Of a stretch of DNA of 34,670 nucleotides, positions 20,144 through 29,380 are shown one piece after another. The notes beneath the pieces are model-generated. The model was not told where the DNA came from and ran no database searches. It saw only the letters and a program-made list of their open reading frames with translations. The position numbers were made by a program, and so were the translations under genes. The DNA comes from Nemertoderma westbladi. Taxonomy: Eukaryota; Xenacoelomorpha; Nemertodermatida; Nemertodermatidae. Positions within the stretch are counted from its first letter, which is position 1; every line of letters begins with the position of its first letter. The stretch covers positions 1 through 34,670 of the forward strand of contig JAUCBJ010002126.1 of NCBI GenBank assembly GCA_032718475.1, written 5' to 3'.

Positions 20144-20940
20144 ATGGGCCCCAATATAATAACATCAACCCCAGTACCAAACATAACATCGGTGGGGGGG
20201 GGGGGGGGGCAGGGTGACATTCCCCCATTACGGTATCCGCAATATACACAACCAAAAACAAGAACCCCGATCCCCTCAGATCCAAACAAATCGTGCGATA
20301 CAGAGATATGGAGGGGACCGCTACCCCCGATTCTATATCCCACTCAGGGAAAGTCGACGAGCCTGATAGGCGGACCGCACCCAATATCAAAGGAGCCTGT
20401 ATCCCTAACATCGAGCGCGCTGGAAGTACAAGCGATGGGAATGGCAACACTCATCGATGTGCTGAAAACTAGAATTGAGGTGCCACCTGTGGAGCCCTTC
20501 AAATTCGATGGTAGTAAGCCGGAGGAATATCTACAATTCTGGCGCATGTACAGCAATGAAATCTTAACAAAAAATCTCATGCAGGCGGAGTGCCTTAAAT
20601 ATCTACAAGTCTATACAGGGGGGCCAGCTTACGACATCGTGAGGCAATACCAAGGTATTGAAGGAGGATTCAGGGACAGGGATTCCTGGACAGGGAATTC
20701 GGCCATCCTGCAAAGATTATCCGACAAACCTTAAGGGGAATAACATCAGGCGGACTCGCAGATAACCCTGTTAGCATCAAGACTTTCGCTAACAAAGTAG
20801 AAAAGTATTAAAGACTCTAGATAGATGCACCTTACGAACTCAATGCATCAAACAACATCACCACAATAGCGCAGGCACTATCGATCTGGCTGAGAAACAA
20901 ATGGAGAAAGATCGCTTTCTCCACTCGAGAAAAGAAAGGT
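20144..20940 (+). pseudogene. BEL/Pao Gag core, DUF1759-like
   Basis: The frame 20144-20734 starts Pro/Thr-rich, contains a G16 tract (20194-20209, read as glycines), then gives EPFKFDGSKPEEYLQFWRMY, the signature of the DUF1759 Gag core (P-x-F-x-G-x3-x-W/Y-x2-F-W). It continues with AECLKYLQVYTGGPAYDIV, the usual K-x2-x-L-x3-L-x-G-x-A block. A frameshift near 20730 moves it to the frame of 20941. In that frame, between them, come stops near 20810 and 20820, then ALSIWLRNKWRKIAFSTREK, the segment before the zinc knuckles. In the living element this is the capsid-like part of Gag. Confidence 0.85.
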
Positions 20941-21504
20941 GTGGAGCCAGGGTTGGAGGAGATGTCGAACTTCCTTAACTATGAGGCGGAGTTAATCACA
21001 GATCCAGTCTATAGTGAGGACAGTCTGGGGAAGGCACCAACAACCGAATACAGCAGGCCTAAACCCGAACATAGTGCGGCGAATGCACTTCCAAAGGTGA
21101 GGCAGTCGCTACTGTATGCAGCCACGCAGGGGACTTCTAGTCCACAGAGAGCTGGAAGTAGAGCCACACCATGGCAGGGACAGAGACAAACTAACAATAC
21201 AAACAAATACAAACCCAATACCCCCAGCAGGCCGAGTCCAAGTAACCAAAACACCAAACCACTAGATATGAATCTAAGCGCAATACGTGAAGCGCTATAC
21301 AAGGAACGCTACAACCCCCAATACAAATGCCAATTAAATAGGTTCGGTACACATAAGACCATCAACTGTAAACACTGGCAGGCGTTGCTTAAACAAGATT
21401 GGGTAGCCTACACGGGTAAGAATGGACTATGCCATCGATGCGCGGTAGGAGGACACAGGAATGGACGAGTGCCAGGAACCGCCGGTAAAATACGACGAGA
21501 TTGA
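20941..21504 (+). pseudogene. BEL/Pao Gag C-terminus with zinc-knuckle residues
   Basis: EEMSNFLNYEAEL at the start matches the helix that precedes the zinc knuckles in BEL/Pao Gags. After a Ser/Pro/Gln/Asn-rich linker come the paired Cys/His residues: KC, then GTHKTINCKHW, then LCHRCAVGGH. The final Cys of the second knuckle is lost from this frame but is present one frame away (DEC near 21466), where the protease frame takes over. A single-base frameshift near 21460 explains this. The role is RNA packaging. Confidence 0.85.
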
Positions 21505-22267
21505 TGGGACTGGAGGACAGACAGGACAGACAATGGTGACAAGCACTGTGGGAACAAAGAAAAGGGGAACAGTTCTACTTGGAGTGGTACCAGTGTGGAT
21601 AATACGGGAGAACGAGCTATCGGTCACCACACTAATGCTGGTCGATAGCGGAGCAGCGTTCACGCTAGCGGAAAGTTGGGTGGCCGAAAGGATAGGGTTA
21701 TGGACGAGGCAAAGTAAAATGGCAGTAACCACTATTTCCAGTAAGGACGAGGTCATGGGAATGAGGATGGGACGCTGTGAGATAGCAGTGATAACACCAG
21801 GGTGCGATTATGGGGCTACCATCGAACCCATTCAGATAATATAATCGATCAATATTAACGCCAGGCGACCCACAAAGATCAAGGTCAGGCTATACCGGTA
21901 CCTGAATAACTTCGATTTCTCCGTGCCCGAGCTGGACGTCCTGAAAGTATCTCTCATAGTCGGCATGGATTGTCCGACAGCCTACGAGAGACTTCAGATC
22001 GTTTTCGGTGAGGATAGGGAGCGAGACCCGGTGGCAATCCTCACGCTGTTCGGATGGACGCTCAGTGGCCCAATTAAGACCAGAATCCCATTTAGTGTGT
22101 CCAAATCCTCAGGGTGCATGTCCGCAGGGACAATGAGGAAAATGGAGGACGAAGGAGCAGAGGAACAACTCAAGAGGCTGCTGCGGCAGGACTTCGAGGG
22201 ATTGAAGGAGACCGGGGTCGGAACCTCGGTAGAGGATAAACAGGCGCAAGAGAGCGTGAGGAGCTGA
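21461..22267 (+). pseudogene. BEL/Pao protease (A17-type aspartic) and linker to reverse transcriptase
   Basis: The aspartic protease active-site motif LMLVDSGAAFTL lies near 21638-21673, followed by WVAERIGL. A TAA at 21842-21844 interrupts the frame, which goes on without shift. VGMDCPTAYERLQIV and then LTLFGWTLSGPI (about 22039-22074) match the conserved block between protease and reverse transcriptase of BEL/Pao (the 'TxFGWxLSGP' motif). The frame ends at 22265-22267 with a frameshift into the reverse transcriptase frame near 22240. In an intact element this domain processes the Gag-Pol polyprotein. Confidence 0.9.
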
Positions 22268-23596
22268 AATGTGAAGAGGGGCGATATACCATAGGGATGG
22301 TATGGAAGCAACCAAAGGTTCCACTGCCAGACAATAAGAGGATGGTCTTGACGAGGCTTCGAAAATTAAAGCAGATGCTTAAACAGAGCCCCGAAAAGGA
22401 TGAATACATCCACAAGACAATTAAGAAGTATGTGGACAGAGGATGGGCCATGGAACTACCGGTCGATGACCCAAATATGGATAGGACCTACTATTTGCCA
22501 CTCCATGTGGCCCTGGACCCTAAGAAAGGCAAGTTAAGAATGGTGGTCGATGCGTCTGCCAAGACCAATGGCAAGAGCCTGAATGACTACCTGTTGGAAG
22601 GCCCCAATATCTACAACTCGGGGATAGAGGTACTGTTAAGATTTAGAAATGGAAAGCATGCCTTCACGTGCGATATAGAGGTTTAATCAAGTGCGAATGA
22701 CGGAGGAAGACAGCGATAGTCAGCGCTTCCTGTGGTACAACAGCGACGAAGAACCGTCAGAGATACCGATGTACAAGATGGTAGTGCAGAACATGGGGGC
22801 CAAATCATCCTCGTTTACTATGACTACAGCTGTAAGAGACACGGTGGAGGGCAAAGAAGGGGAGTATAGTGAGAAGGCAATCGACATGATTCAAAGTGGA
22901 TTCTATGTGGACGATGGGATGGGGTCTGGAAACACATTTGAAGAGATACTCGATGTAGGGCACGAAGTTCGTGACATACTGAAGGGATCAGGATTCAACC
23001 TCACAAAATTCCAGTCCAACTCTAGAGAATATATGGAGGCCATAGAAGATAAACAACCAGAGGCAAAGATGGATAAACCTATGATGGTGAAGAAGCAGAT
23101 TATGGCGGACAAGAGGATGGAGTCGCAGCAGACACTAGGGATCATATGGAACCGTGAGACGGATGAGTTGGAATATGAACTAAGTCAGGAGGGTGCCGGG
23201 ATCCATACTAAACGAGGCTATATGTCATATATAGTGAGGATTTACGATCCCCTGGGTCTAGCATCCCCATTGTTAGTCACGGGGAAACAAATATTAAAGA
23301 AGGTATATAAATTGAAAGACGACTGGGATGCGGAGGTCCCAGTGGAGATAAGTAGACAATGGGACAAATGGACAGGGAGCCTCGAGGAGATGGGGACATA
23401 TAGTATGCCACGTGTATACTTCCCGGATGGAGACATGACCAATTTGGAACTACATATGTTTTCCGACGCATCCTTGGAAGCATATGGAGCGGCACTTTAT
23501 TTGTACAGCGAAAGGGGACTCATAAGCCCAGGCTTCCATTTAGTAAAGCGAGGTCAATGCCATCAGATTCAGCATCAGTGCCGAAACTCAAGCTAA
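22240..23596 (+). pseudogene. BEL/Pao reverse transcriptase and RNase H N-terminal part
   Basis: From about 22263 the frame reads CEEGRYTIGMVWKQP and LPDNKRMVLTRLRKL, then YYLPLHVALDP and LRMVVDASAKTNGKSLND, the finger/palm blocks with the first catalytic Asp region (FTCDIEV at about 22665-22685). There a few bases are missing (the Met-Phe expected after DIEV) and the frame shifts. It resumes as QVRMTEEDSDSQRFLWY and reaches the catalytic FYVDD at 22901-22915, which is intact. LTKFQSNSREYM, LGIIWNRETDELEY and VRIYDPLGLASPLLV follow, all diagnostic of BEL/Pao. RNase H starts with LHMFSDASLEAYGAALY near 23450. A frameshift near 23550 leads into the next frame. Confidence 0.95.
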
Positions 23597-24909
23597 CGGC
23601 TGCGAGATTAGGAGTAAGAGCGACAGCATACTTGGTGGACACAATACCAAGTATAGTAGAGATGCACTACTGGACAGATTCCATGGTAGTGTTGGGATGG
23701 CTGCATAACGAGAAGACGCGTTATCCCATATTTGTGGCGAATAGGGTGGATGAGATAAGAGCAACGACCAATTTGGAGAAGTGGCACTACTGCCCAACTG
23801 ATGACAATCCAGCAGATCTGCTATTGAGGGGCATTGTACGCCACGCTTTCTCGAGAAAGCAGGAGTTTTGGCAGCATGGGCCGCACTTCCTGAATGATAG
23901 GTCAAGCTGGCCACCAATGAGGAAGGTAGACCCAAGTACAGAGGAGGTGACGGTGGAGGAGGAGGGAGAGGAATCAGAGGGGGAAGAAATATACATCCAA
24001 TTAGTGAGGGAGGTTAAGGAAGCGCCACCGCAATTAAAGCCGAGAGAGTCGTGCGATAATGCAGCGGATAGGTTGCTCAGTTACAGCTCCAGCTGGTATA
24101 AGACTAACAAGCTAGTAGCATATCTGAGGGCCTATAGAGAATTCCTCAGGGGAGTTGGTAAGGATACCAAAACGAGACCCACCATCGATCTGGAAGGGGC
24201 AGCCAAAGCCGTGATACGATACGAGCAAAGGAAGGGGTATGGAGACGAAGTAAACATCGTCAGCAAATAACAATACCTTTGTCAAGACAGCGAGCTAAAC
24301 GCACTGTCACCACAGTTGGACAATGATGGGATCCTGGTGATGAACTCCAGGGTGATAAACAACAACAGCCCAGTCATCCCACCAAAACCGATAATAATCC
24401 CCAACAAGTCACCAATAGTCCACCAGTTCATATGGGACTCCCATAAGTCTATATTACATGGGGGTACTAACCAGACCCTGATGGAGATCTGAAAGACATT
24501 CTGGGTAATCCAACTCAGGAAGATGGTGAAGGTGGTAGTGGGGCAGTGCCAGACCTTCCGATGGACGAAGAAGGAGAGGGCTGTACAGGATATGGCACCA
24601 TTACCAGCCAACAGGGTGAAGCATCACGACCCACTGTTCATACACTGCGGCGTGGACATGTTTGGGCCGATCAAGATAAAGGTAATGCGGCATACGGAGA
24701 AACGCTACGGCATTATCTTCGTCTGCAATAATACAAGGGTGGTGGGGATAGAACTAGCACAGGATGCCATGGCGTCGGCATTTATTAATGCGCTCGAGAA
24801 GTTTGTAACCCGCAGAGGAGGAACAGTCAAGATATTATACTCAGACAAAAATAGGAAGACCTACAGGAGGGCAGTAGGAAAATGTTGCCTATTGGAAGGG
24901 TCACCCTAG
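23557..24909 (+). pseudogene. BEL/Pao RNase H C-terminus and truncated integrase
   Basis: One frame carries KLKLTAARLGVRATAYLVD, YWTDSMVVLGWLHN, FVANRVDEIRATT and CPTDDNPADLLLRG, the RNase H C-terminal blocks. TAA at 24268-24270 and TGA at 24490-24492 interrupt it. The integrase zinc-binding region keeps both His (HKSILHGG) and the first Cys (GQCQTFRW) but has Phe where the second Cys is expected. The catalytic core keeps its first Asp (CGVDMFGP, about 24646-24669), KRYGIIFVCNNTRVVGIEL, and the second Asp (YSDKNRK, about 24838-24858), though the usual D-N-G-T-N-F context is lost. The frame ends at 24909 before the catalytic Glu, the core C-terminus and DUF5641. The integrase cannot be active. 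Confidence 0.93.
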
Positions 24910-26005
24910 AGTTGAGTCGTCCAATAAGTTGGACTGAGGGGGGTGGGAATGAGGGCGAGACACCCTTCCCACACACAAAAATAAAAATTAAATAAAAAAA
25001 ACAAAATAAATAAAATAAGTAGTTAGTACTAAGGTACGCTGTAGGTAGACAGTAGAAATTATGTAGGTCTGATGGGTACGGACATACCAACGTATATAAT
25101 ATACAAGTGTAGGTAGTTACAATTACGTACATCAGATGGGTACAATAATGTACCAACATATCTAATTTACATACGTACTACTTGTGGGCACTGAGGGTGC
25201 CACGTGAGGAATTGAGGGGGGCATGTACGTATACTGTAGTAGAGGGGTACACAGTACCATAAACTTGTGGGCACTGAGGGCACCATGAGAGGAATTGAGG
25301 GGGGTATGTACGCATACCGTAGTAGAGGGGTACACAGTACCGTAAACTTGTGGGCACTGAGGGTGCCACGTGAGGAATTGAGGGGGGGTATGTATGCATA
25401 CCGTAGTAGAGGGGTACACAGTACCGTAAACTTGTGGGCACTGATGGCGCCATGTGAGGAATTGAGGGGTGTATGTACGCATATCGTAGTTGAGGGGTAC
25501 ACAGTACCGTAAACCTGTTGGCACTGAGGGCGCCATATGAGGGAAAAGGGGGACATGTAGGCATAGTAGAATAGACGGTGTAGGCCGCACGAAATAGACT
25601 ACTGTAGTGCACAGCCCGTAGTAGACTTAGGGTATTGTTAAAGAGCCAGGAAACTGTCTGGTAGGAAGCTAGTACGGTAATAAGAAAACTGTAGCTAGTC
25701 TTCTCTGTATACAAGTAGAGGGGTTACTTAAGTAAGTAACCAGATGGCAGATAATAATAGTACAAGTAGGGGGGAATATAAATAGTAGTAAAAATTAAAA
25801 AATTAACAAATTATGGCAACTAGGGGGAGAAAATTCTAGAATCATTAATAAAAGCAATGGACAACATTGTAGATTTAGGGAAAATTGGCACGTAGGGTAG
25901 GGGGTATATTTGTGTAAAATATACCGAAAAAATTAGCATAGGAAGTAGGCCGTCACTGATCGGAACTAGTAACTTTCTGTTTGACAACCCTCTTACTTAA
26001 ACTGA
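24910..26005. other. Non-coding interval in the BEL/Pao element, in place of the integrase C-terminus
   Basis: This follows the point where integrase stops. It contains an A-rich stretch (about 24977-25017), the 83-bp tandem array, and AT-rich sequence with several G runs. No frame shows integrase or DUF5641 motifs, so that part was lost or replaced. Confidence 0.6.
25181..25560. repeat. 83-bp tandem array, about 4.5 copies
   Basis: Units begin CTTGTGGGCACTGAGGG at 25181, 25264, 25347, 25431 and (diverged, CCTGTTGGCACTGAGGG) 25514. Spacing is 83-84 bp. Each has GTGAGGAATTGAGGGG, then a GTATGTACG-like stretch, then GAGGGGTACACAGTACCGTAAA. The period is not a multiple of three, so the long minus-strand frames across it are by-products, not genes. 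Confidence 0.92.
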
Positions 26006-26569
26006 GCCTTTGTAAGGCCCCACCAGTTAGGTGAGAGTGTGCGGATTCGTGATGGCGGAGAAATTAGTGAAGAAGATAAAATTGGAGAAAACTGGGAAGG
26101 AGTTGCTATGCTAGTGGATTTCACGCAGAGGCATCCGGAGAACAAGACAAAGGGATACTACAAACTACTCCCAAAGGGTCACAAAGCGCACACACTACAG
26201 GACCAGTTTAGGGAGATGCACGAGCGACGACTGGTCGGGACCTATGGGATGCCATCGTTGGACAATGCGATCCATGAGCATCTTCGCTACGTTGTAAATG
26301 GAGACGAGGCAAAGTTCGGGATACCAAAGTACCCGAGAGAACCACCGAGGAAGGAGTGGAGGAGATTTGTAGATTCCGCGGAGAGAGGCGGATACATGGC
26401 CCTAGACGACGAAGGGACTGTGGAGGATGACGAGGGCTCTAGAAGGGGGTCGGGAGGATTGGCTAGAACTATATTGCTGCACTTGGCAGCGCCGAACGGA
26501 GATATTTTTCTATATACAAACTCTATACATACTATACATACTCTATACATACTCTATACAAACTCCTAA
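26006..26569 (+). CDS. Unrecognised ORF downstream of integrase in the BEL/Pao element
   Basis: The frame is open from 26006 to the stop at 26567-26569. The first ATG in frame is at 26108; a GTG lies at 26039. From the ATG the product would be 153 residues. It reads as real protein: charged, soluble, helical (YYKLLPKGHKAHTLQDQFRE, HERRLVGTYGMPSLDNAIHE), then Pro/Arg-rich (GIPKYPREPPRKEWRRFVD), then an acidic run and a Gly/Ser linker. The last ~25 codons run into short CATACTCTATA repeats and are probably not original. It has no Cys/His clusters, no signal peptide and no membrane segment, so it does not look like an Env. Extra ORFs after pol are known in some LTR elements, but I do not recognise this one. 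It could also be a shifted remnant of Gag or of a captured host exon. Confidence 0.5.
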   Translation, partial: AFVRPHQLGESVRIRDGGEISEEDKIGENWEGVAMLVDFTQRHPENKTKGYYKLLPKGHKAHTLQDQFREMHERRLVGTYGMPSLDNAIHEHLRYVVNGDEAKFGIPKYPREPPRKEWRRFVDSAERGGYMALDDEGTVEDDEGSRRGSGGLARTILLHLAAPNGDIFLYTNSIHTIHTLYILYTNS

Positions 26570-27149
26570 TTGAAATTAATTAAGTGCAATTAGTATGTAT
26601 GTACGTAAAAATAATCAATATAAATATCCAATATATAATCAATATATATACTATAGTCGAATATAACCTTTTCCAACTAGCTACTGGGATTGGGGACTAA
26701 TTGACTGAAACAGGAGGACCGGACAAAGACAGATCTCACTGGCATGGTGTACACATGTGTGGGACCCGATAAGAGTAAGAGGAGAGCGGAAACGAAAACG
26801 GGTTAAGTATGGGAGGAGTATGGGGAGGAGGCATTGGGGTGTGAGGGAGTGAAAGAGGTGTGAGATTCAAGTGTGGGGAGCGAGCATGGAGGGGGATGAG
26901 TCCCAAGGGACTGGTAAGAGAGGAAGGGACAATAAAGTCCGTGAGAAAAATTGTGTGAGGAATGAGGGCGATCATCTAAAACAGAGACGCCAGATGCCTT
27001 GGTACAGCATAGCTCGCAGATGTACCAAGGATGGGTAGTGATAACAGACCCATGGAGGCCAGCCTGGAAAGCCGACCTCGAGAAGAAAATTCCACCCCAC
27101 ATCCAATATTAGATTGGATTCCAGCGGAATTGAAACGCACTTAAGGTTG
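26570..27149. other. 3' untranslated part of the BEL/Pao element
   Basis: No gene is seen. AT-rich DNA (26570-26690) is followed by purine-rich sequence. From 26953 the sequence is duplicated 1126 bp downstream. Confidence 0.5.
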
Positions 27150-27187
27150 ATGCTATCTTCTCACCGGGAAGATAGCATGGGGGGGAG
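27150..27187 (+). promoter_or_regulatory. Hairpin and polypurine tract before the 3' LTR
   Basis: ATGCTATCTTC (27150-27160) pairs perfectly with GAAGATAGCAT (27168-27178) across a 7-base loop. It is followed by GGGGGGGAG up to 27187, directly against the LTR start TGTAAGC. The purine run is the expected plus-strand primer for reverse transcription. A second copy lies 1126 bp downstream. Confidence 0.75.
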
Positions 27188-27823
27188 TGTAAGCAGATTC
27201 AATTCCATGCATTACCCACCGAAAATGGGATTAGTGGCGTTTTACCAATATAGTTAGTGAGGTGACATCACCAATAATAATGTCACCTCATAACCAACAG
27301 GGGCGATACACGCCGTAAGCCACAGGGAGAGTTGAGAGGTCAAACCACCTCAGAGGGGCAAACAAGCTAGTAAGGCTAGCACGAAGGGACAGTGGCAACA
27401 GGGAGTGGCGAGGTGACAATTCATCAGGTTAAGCCAATGGTGGGCGGGAAAGCACACTGGGGGTGATTAGAGCGCATCTATTGGATATTCAGGCCACTCA
27501 GTAGCGTAGGGGTAATTTAATATGTGTCAATGATATAACCGTTGTGATTATTGATTATTAGTTTAGTTGGTTCCTTACAGTTGTGAGACCGGAATAATTT
27601 TAACCGTAGTCACTAACCGTTGTATTGCATGCTATTATATTCAGACTGTGCTATTATCGTTTACTGTGATTATTAATACTGACAACCAAACTCAGTTATT
27701 TTGAACGGCCTTCGGCCTACTATAAATCCAGGCGACAGCTCAGCATCCCACGGATGCGGTGACACGTATAATTCACACACCGGTCGGGATCCGATACTGC
27801 CAACTCCGTTGGTTCCCGTCACA
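27188..27823 (+). repeat. 3' LTR of the BEL/Pao element (636 bp)
   Basis: Starts TGTAAGCAGATTCAATTCC and ends GGTTCCCGTCACA, then the target duplication ATGCT. It carries a hairpin, GAGGTGACAT (27259-27268) pairing with ATGTCACCTC (27280-27289), inside the 76-bp part that the 5' LTR lacks. Confidence 0.95.
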
Positions 27824-28078
27824 ATGCTTGAGATACTGGTCGCAGGTAAGGGAGTACTTTCACAATTGTGGTTCGCTACTGTAAACACACTTTAGTAGTA
27901 ACATTCACCTATAAATGCACAAGTTCCACATTCATACCACAATTCGCACAATTTGGGGCCATTTGTCCGTTAGTCAAATGCCTTCCAGAATGTCACTGTT
28001 GTTGTTGTGTATCCTTAGATACTATATATATATAGATAAATATGCATTATATTTAATGTGGCAGGCTTTCTATTGTTC

Positions 28079-29204
28079 GTGTGAGGAATGAGGGCGATCA
28101 TCTAAAACAGAGACGCCAGATGCCTTGGTACAGCATAGCTCGCAGATGTACCAAGGATGGGTAGTGATAACAGACCCATGGAGGCCAGCCTGGAAAGCCG
28201 ACCTCGAGAAGAAAATTCCACCCCACATCCAATATTAGATTGGATTCCAGCGGAATTGAAACGCACTTAAGGTTGATGCTATCTTCTCACCGGGAAGATA
28301 GCATGGGGGGGAGTGTAAGCAGATTCAATTCCATGCATTACCCACCGAAAATGGGATTAGTGGCGTTTTACCAATATAGTTAGTGAGGTGACATCACCAA
28401 TAATAATGTCACCTCATAACCAACAGGGGCGATACACGCCGTAAGCCACAGGGAGAATTGAGAGGTCAAACCACCTCAGAGGGGCAAACAAGCTAGTAAG
28501 GCTAGCACGAAGGGACAGTGGCAACAGGGAGTGGTGAGGTGACAATTCATCAGGTTAAGCCAATGGTGGGCGGGAAAGCACACTGGGGGTGATTAGAGCG
28601 CATCTATTGGATATTCAGGCCACTCAGTAGCGTAGGGGTAATTTAATATGTGTCAATGATATAACCGTTGTGATTATTGATTATTAGTTTAGTTGGTTCC
28701 TTACAGCTGTGAGACCGGAATAATTTTAACCGTAGTCACTAACCGTTGTATTGCATGCTATTATATTCAGACTGTGCTATTATCGTTTACTGTGATTATT
28801 AATAATGACAACCAAACTCAGTTATTTTGAACGGCCTTCGGCCTACTATAAATCCAGGCGATAGCTCAGCAGCCCACGGACGCGGCGACGCGTATAATTC
28901 ACACACCGGTCGGGATCCGATACTGCCAACTCCGTTGGTTCCCGTAATAATGCTTGAGATACTGGTCGCAGGTAAGGGAGTACTTTCACAATTGTGGTTC
29001 GCTACTGTAAACACACTTTAGTAGTAACATTCACTTATAAATGCCCAAATTCCACATTCATACCACAATTCGCACAATTTGGGGCCATTTGTCCGTTAGT
29101 CAAATGCCTTCCAGAATGTCACTGTTGTTGTTGTGTATCCTTAGATACTATATATATAGAGATAACTATGCATTCTATTTAATGTGGCAGGCTTTCTATT
29201 GTTC
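28079..29204 (+). repeat. Second copy of a 1126-bp tandem duplication (first copy 26953-28078)
   Basis: Both copies begin GTGTGAGGAATGAGGGCGAT and end GGCTTTCTATTGTTC. They contain, in order, the last 235 bp of the retrotransposon interior, the polypurine tract, the whole LTR (28314-28949 in this copy), the ATGCT site and about 250 bp of flanking DNA. Differences are few (for example GGGAGAGTT/GGGAGAATT, TTACAGTTG/TTACAGCTG). Because the flank is copied too, the extra LTR is not a separate insertion. Confidence 0.95.
28314..28949 (+). repeat. Extra LTR copy inside the tandem duplication
   Basis: Same length (636 bp) as the 3' LTR. It ends CCCGTAATA where the other ends CCCGTCACA. In the CAGCAGCCCACG region it agrees with the 5' LTR where the 27188-27823 copy has changed (CAGCATCCCACG). 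Confidence 0.92.
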
Positions 29205-29380
29205 CCTAACCATATTCTAATTCTACCTTGGGTGTTGCTAAGGGCTTTCTATTGTTCTCTAACCATATTCTAATTCTAGCGTGGGTGTTGCTAAGGTGAC
29301 ATTATACAATAAGCTAGCAATAGAGATTAGAGTATTCCTCATGCATACAGATCTGGGATGCTATTTAATAGTGGCTCTAA
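28950..29380. repeat. Flank sequence related to 14341-14720
   Basis: Shares ordered blocks with 14341-14720 (ACTTTAGTAGTAA, ATTCCAGAATGTCAC, GTTGCTAAGGTGACA, CAGATCTGGGAT). The BEL/Pao element integrated near the left edge of this copy. Confidence 0.65.
29190..29295. repeat. 53-bp direct tandem repeat, two copies
   Basis: 29190-29242 and 29243-29295 both read GGCTTTCTATTGTTC, then CTAACCATATTCTAATTCTA, then GGGTGTTGCTAAG, with three or four differences. The first 15 bases are also the right end of both 1126-bp copies, so this motif may have taken part in that duplication. Confidence 0.85.

Larger units (their letters stand above)
15201..27823 (+). mobile_element. BEL/Pao LTR retrotransposon, degenerate, with target-site duplication ATGCT
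   Basis: Two direct LTRs start TGTAAGCAG and end TCACA (TG...CA). ATGCT lies immediately outside both (15196-15200 and 27824-27828), an exact 5-bp duplication as expected for BEL/Pao integrases. Between them, on the plus strand, come Gag with a DUF1759-like core, zinc-knuckle Cys/His residues, an A17-type protease (DSGA), reverse transcriptase (YVDD), RNase H and an integrase fragment, in the BEL/Pao order. At least eight frameshifts or stops interrupt the frame and the integrase C-terminus with DUF5641 is missing, so the copy is not autonomous. By eye the 5' and 3' LTRs agree at about nine bases in ten over the shared part, so it is not recent. The internal region is 9846 bp. No convincing primer-binding site follows the 5' LTR. 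Confidence 0.93.

Noticed and set aside
19122-20580. Proline- and serine-rich minus-strand frames
   Set aside because: They are the complement of Gly- and Arg-rich Gag sequence and of the G runs (read as proline runs).
25181-25560. CRISPR-like array
   Set aside because: Whole 83-bp units repeat, without short repeats separated by unique spacers, and the DNA is eukaryotic.
25162-25714. Minus-strand frames of 129-178 codons with repeated peptides
   Set aside because: The underlying unit is 83 bp, so each copy changes frame; three overlapping frames look alike only because the DNA repeats.
26108-26569. Env-like glycoprotein in the post-integrase ORF
   Set aside because: No signal peptide, no membrane anchor and no cysteine pattern are visible.
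28314-28949. Independent solo LTR insertion
   Set aside because: Flanking DNA on both sides is duplicated together with the LTR, so it arose by tandem duplication.
27673-29021. Short frames inside the LTR copies on both strands
   Set aside because: They occur identically in each LTR copy and have no domain; LTRs are non-coding here.
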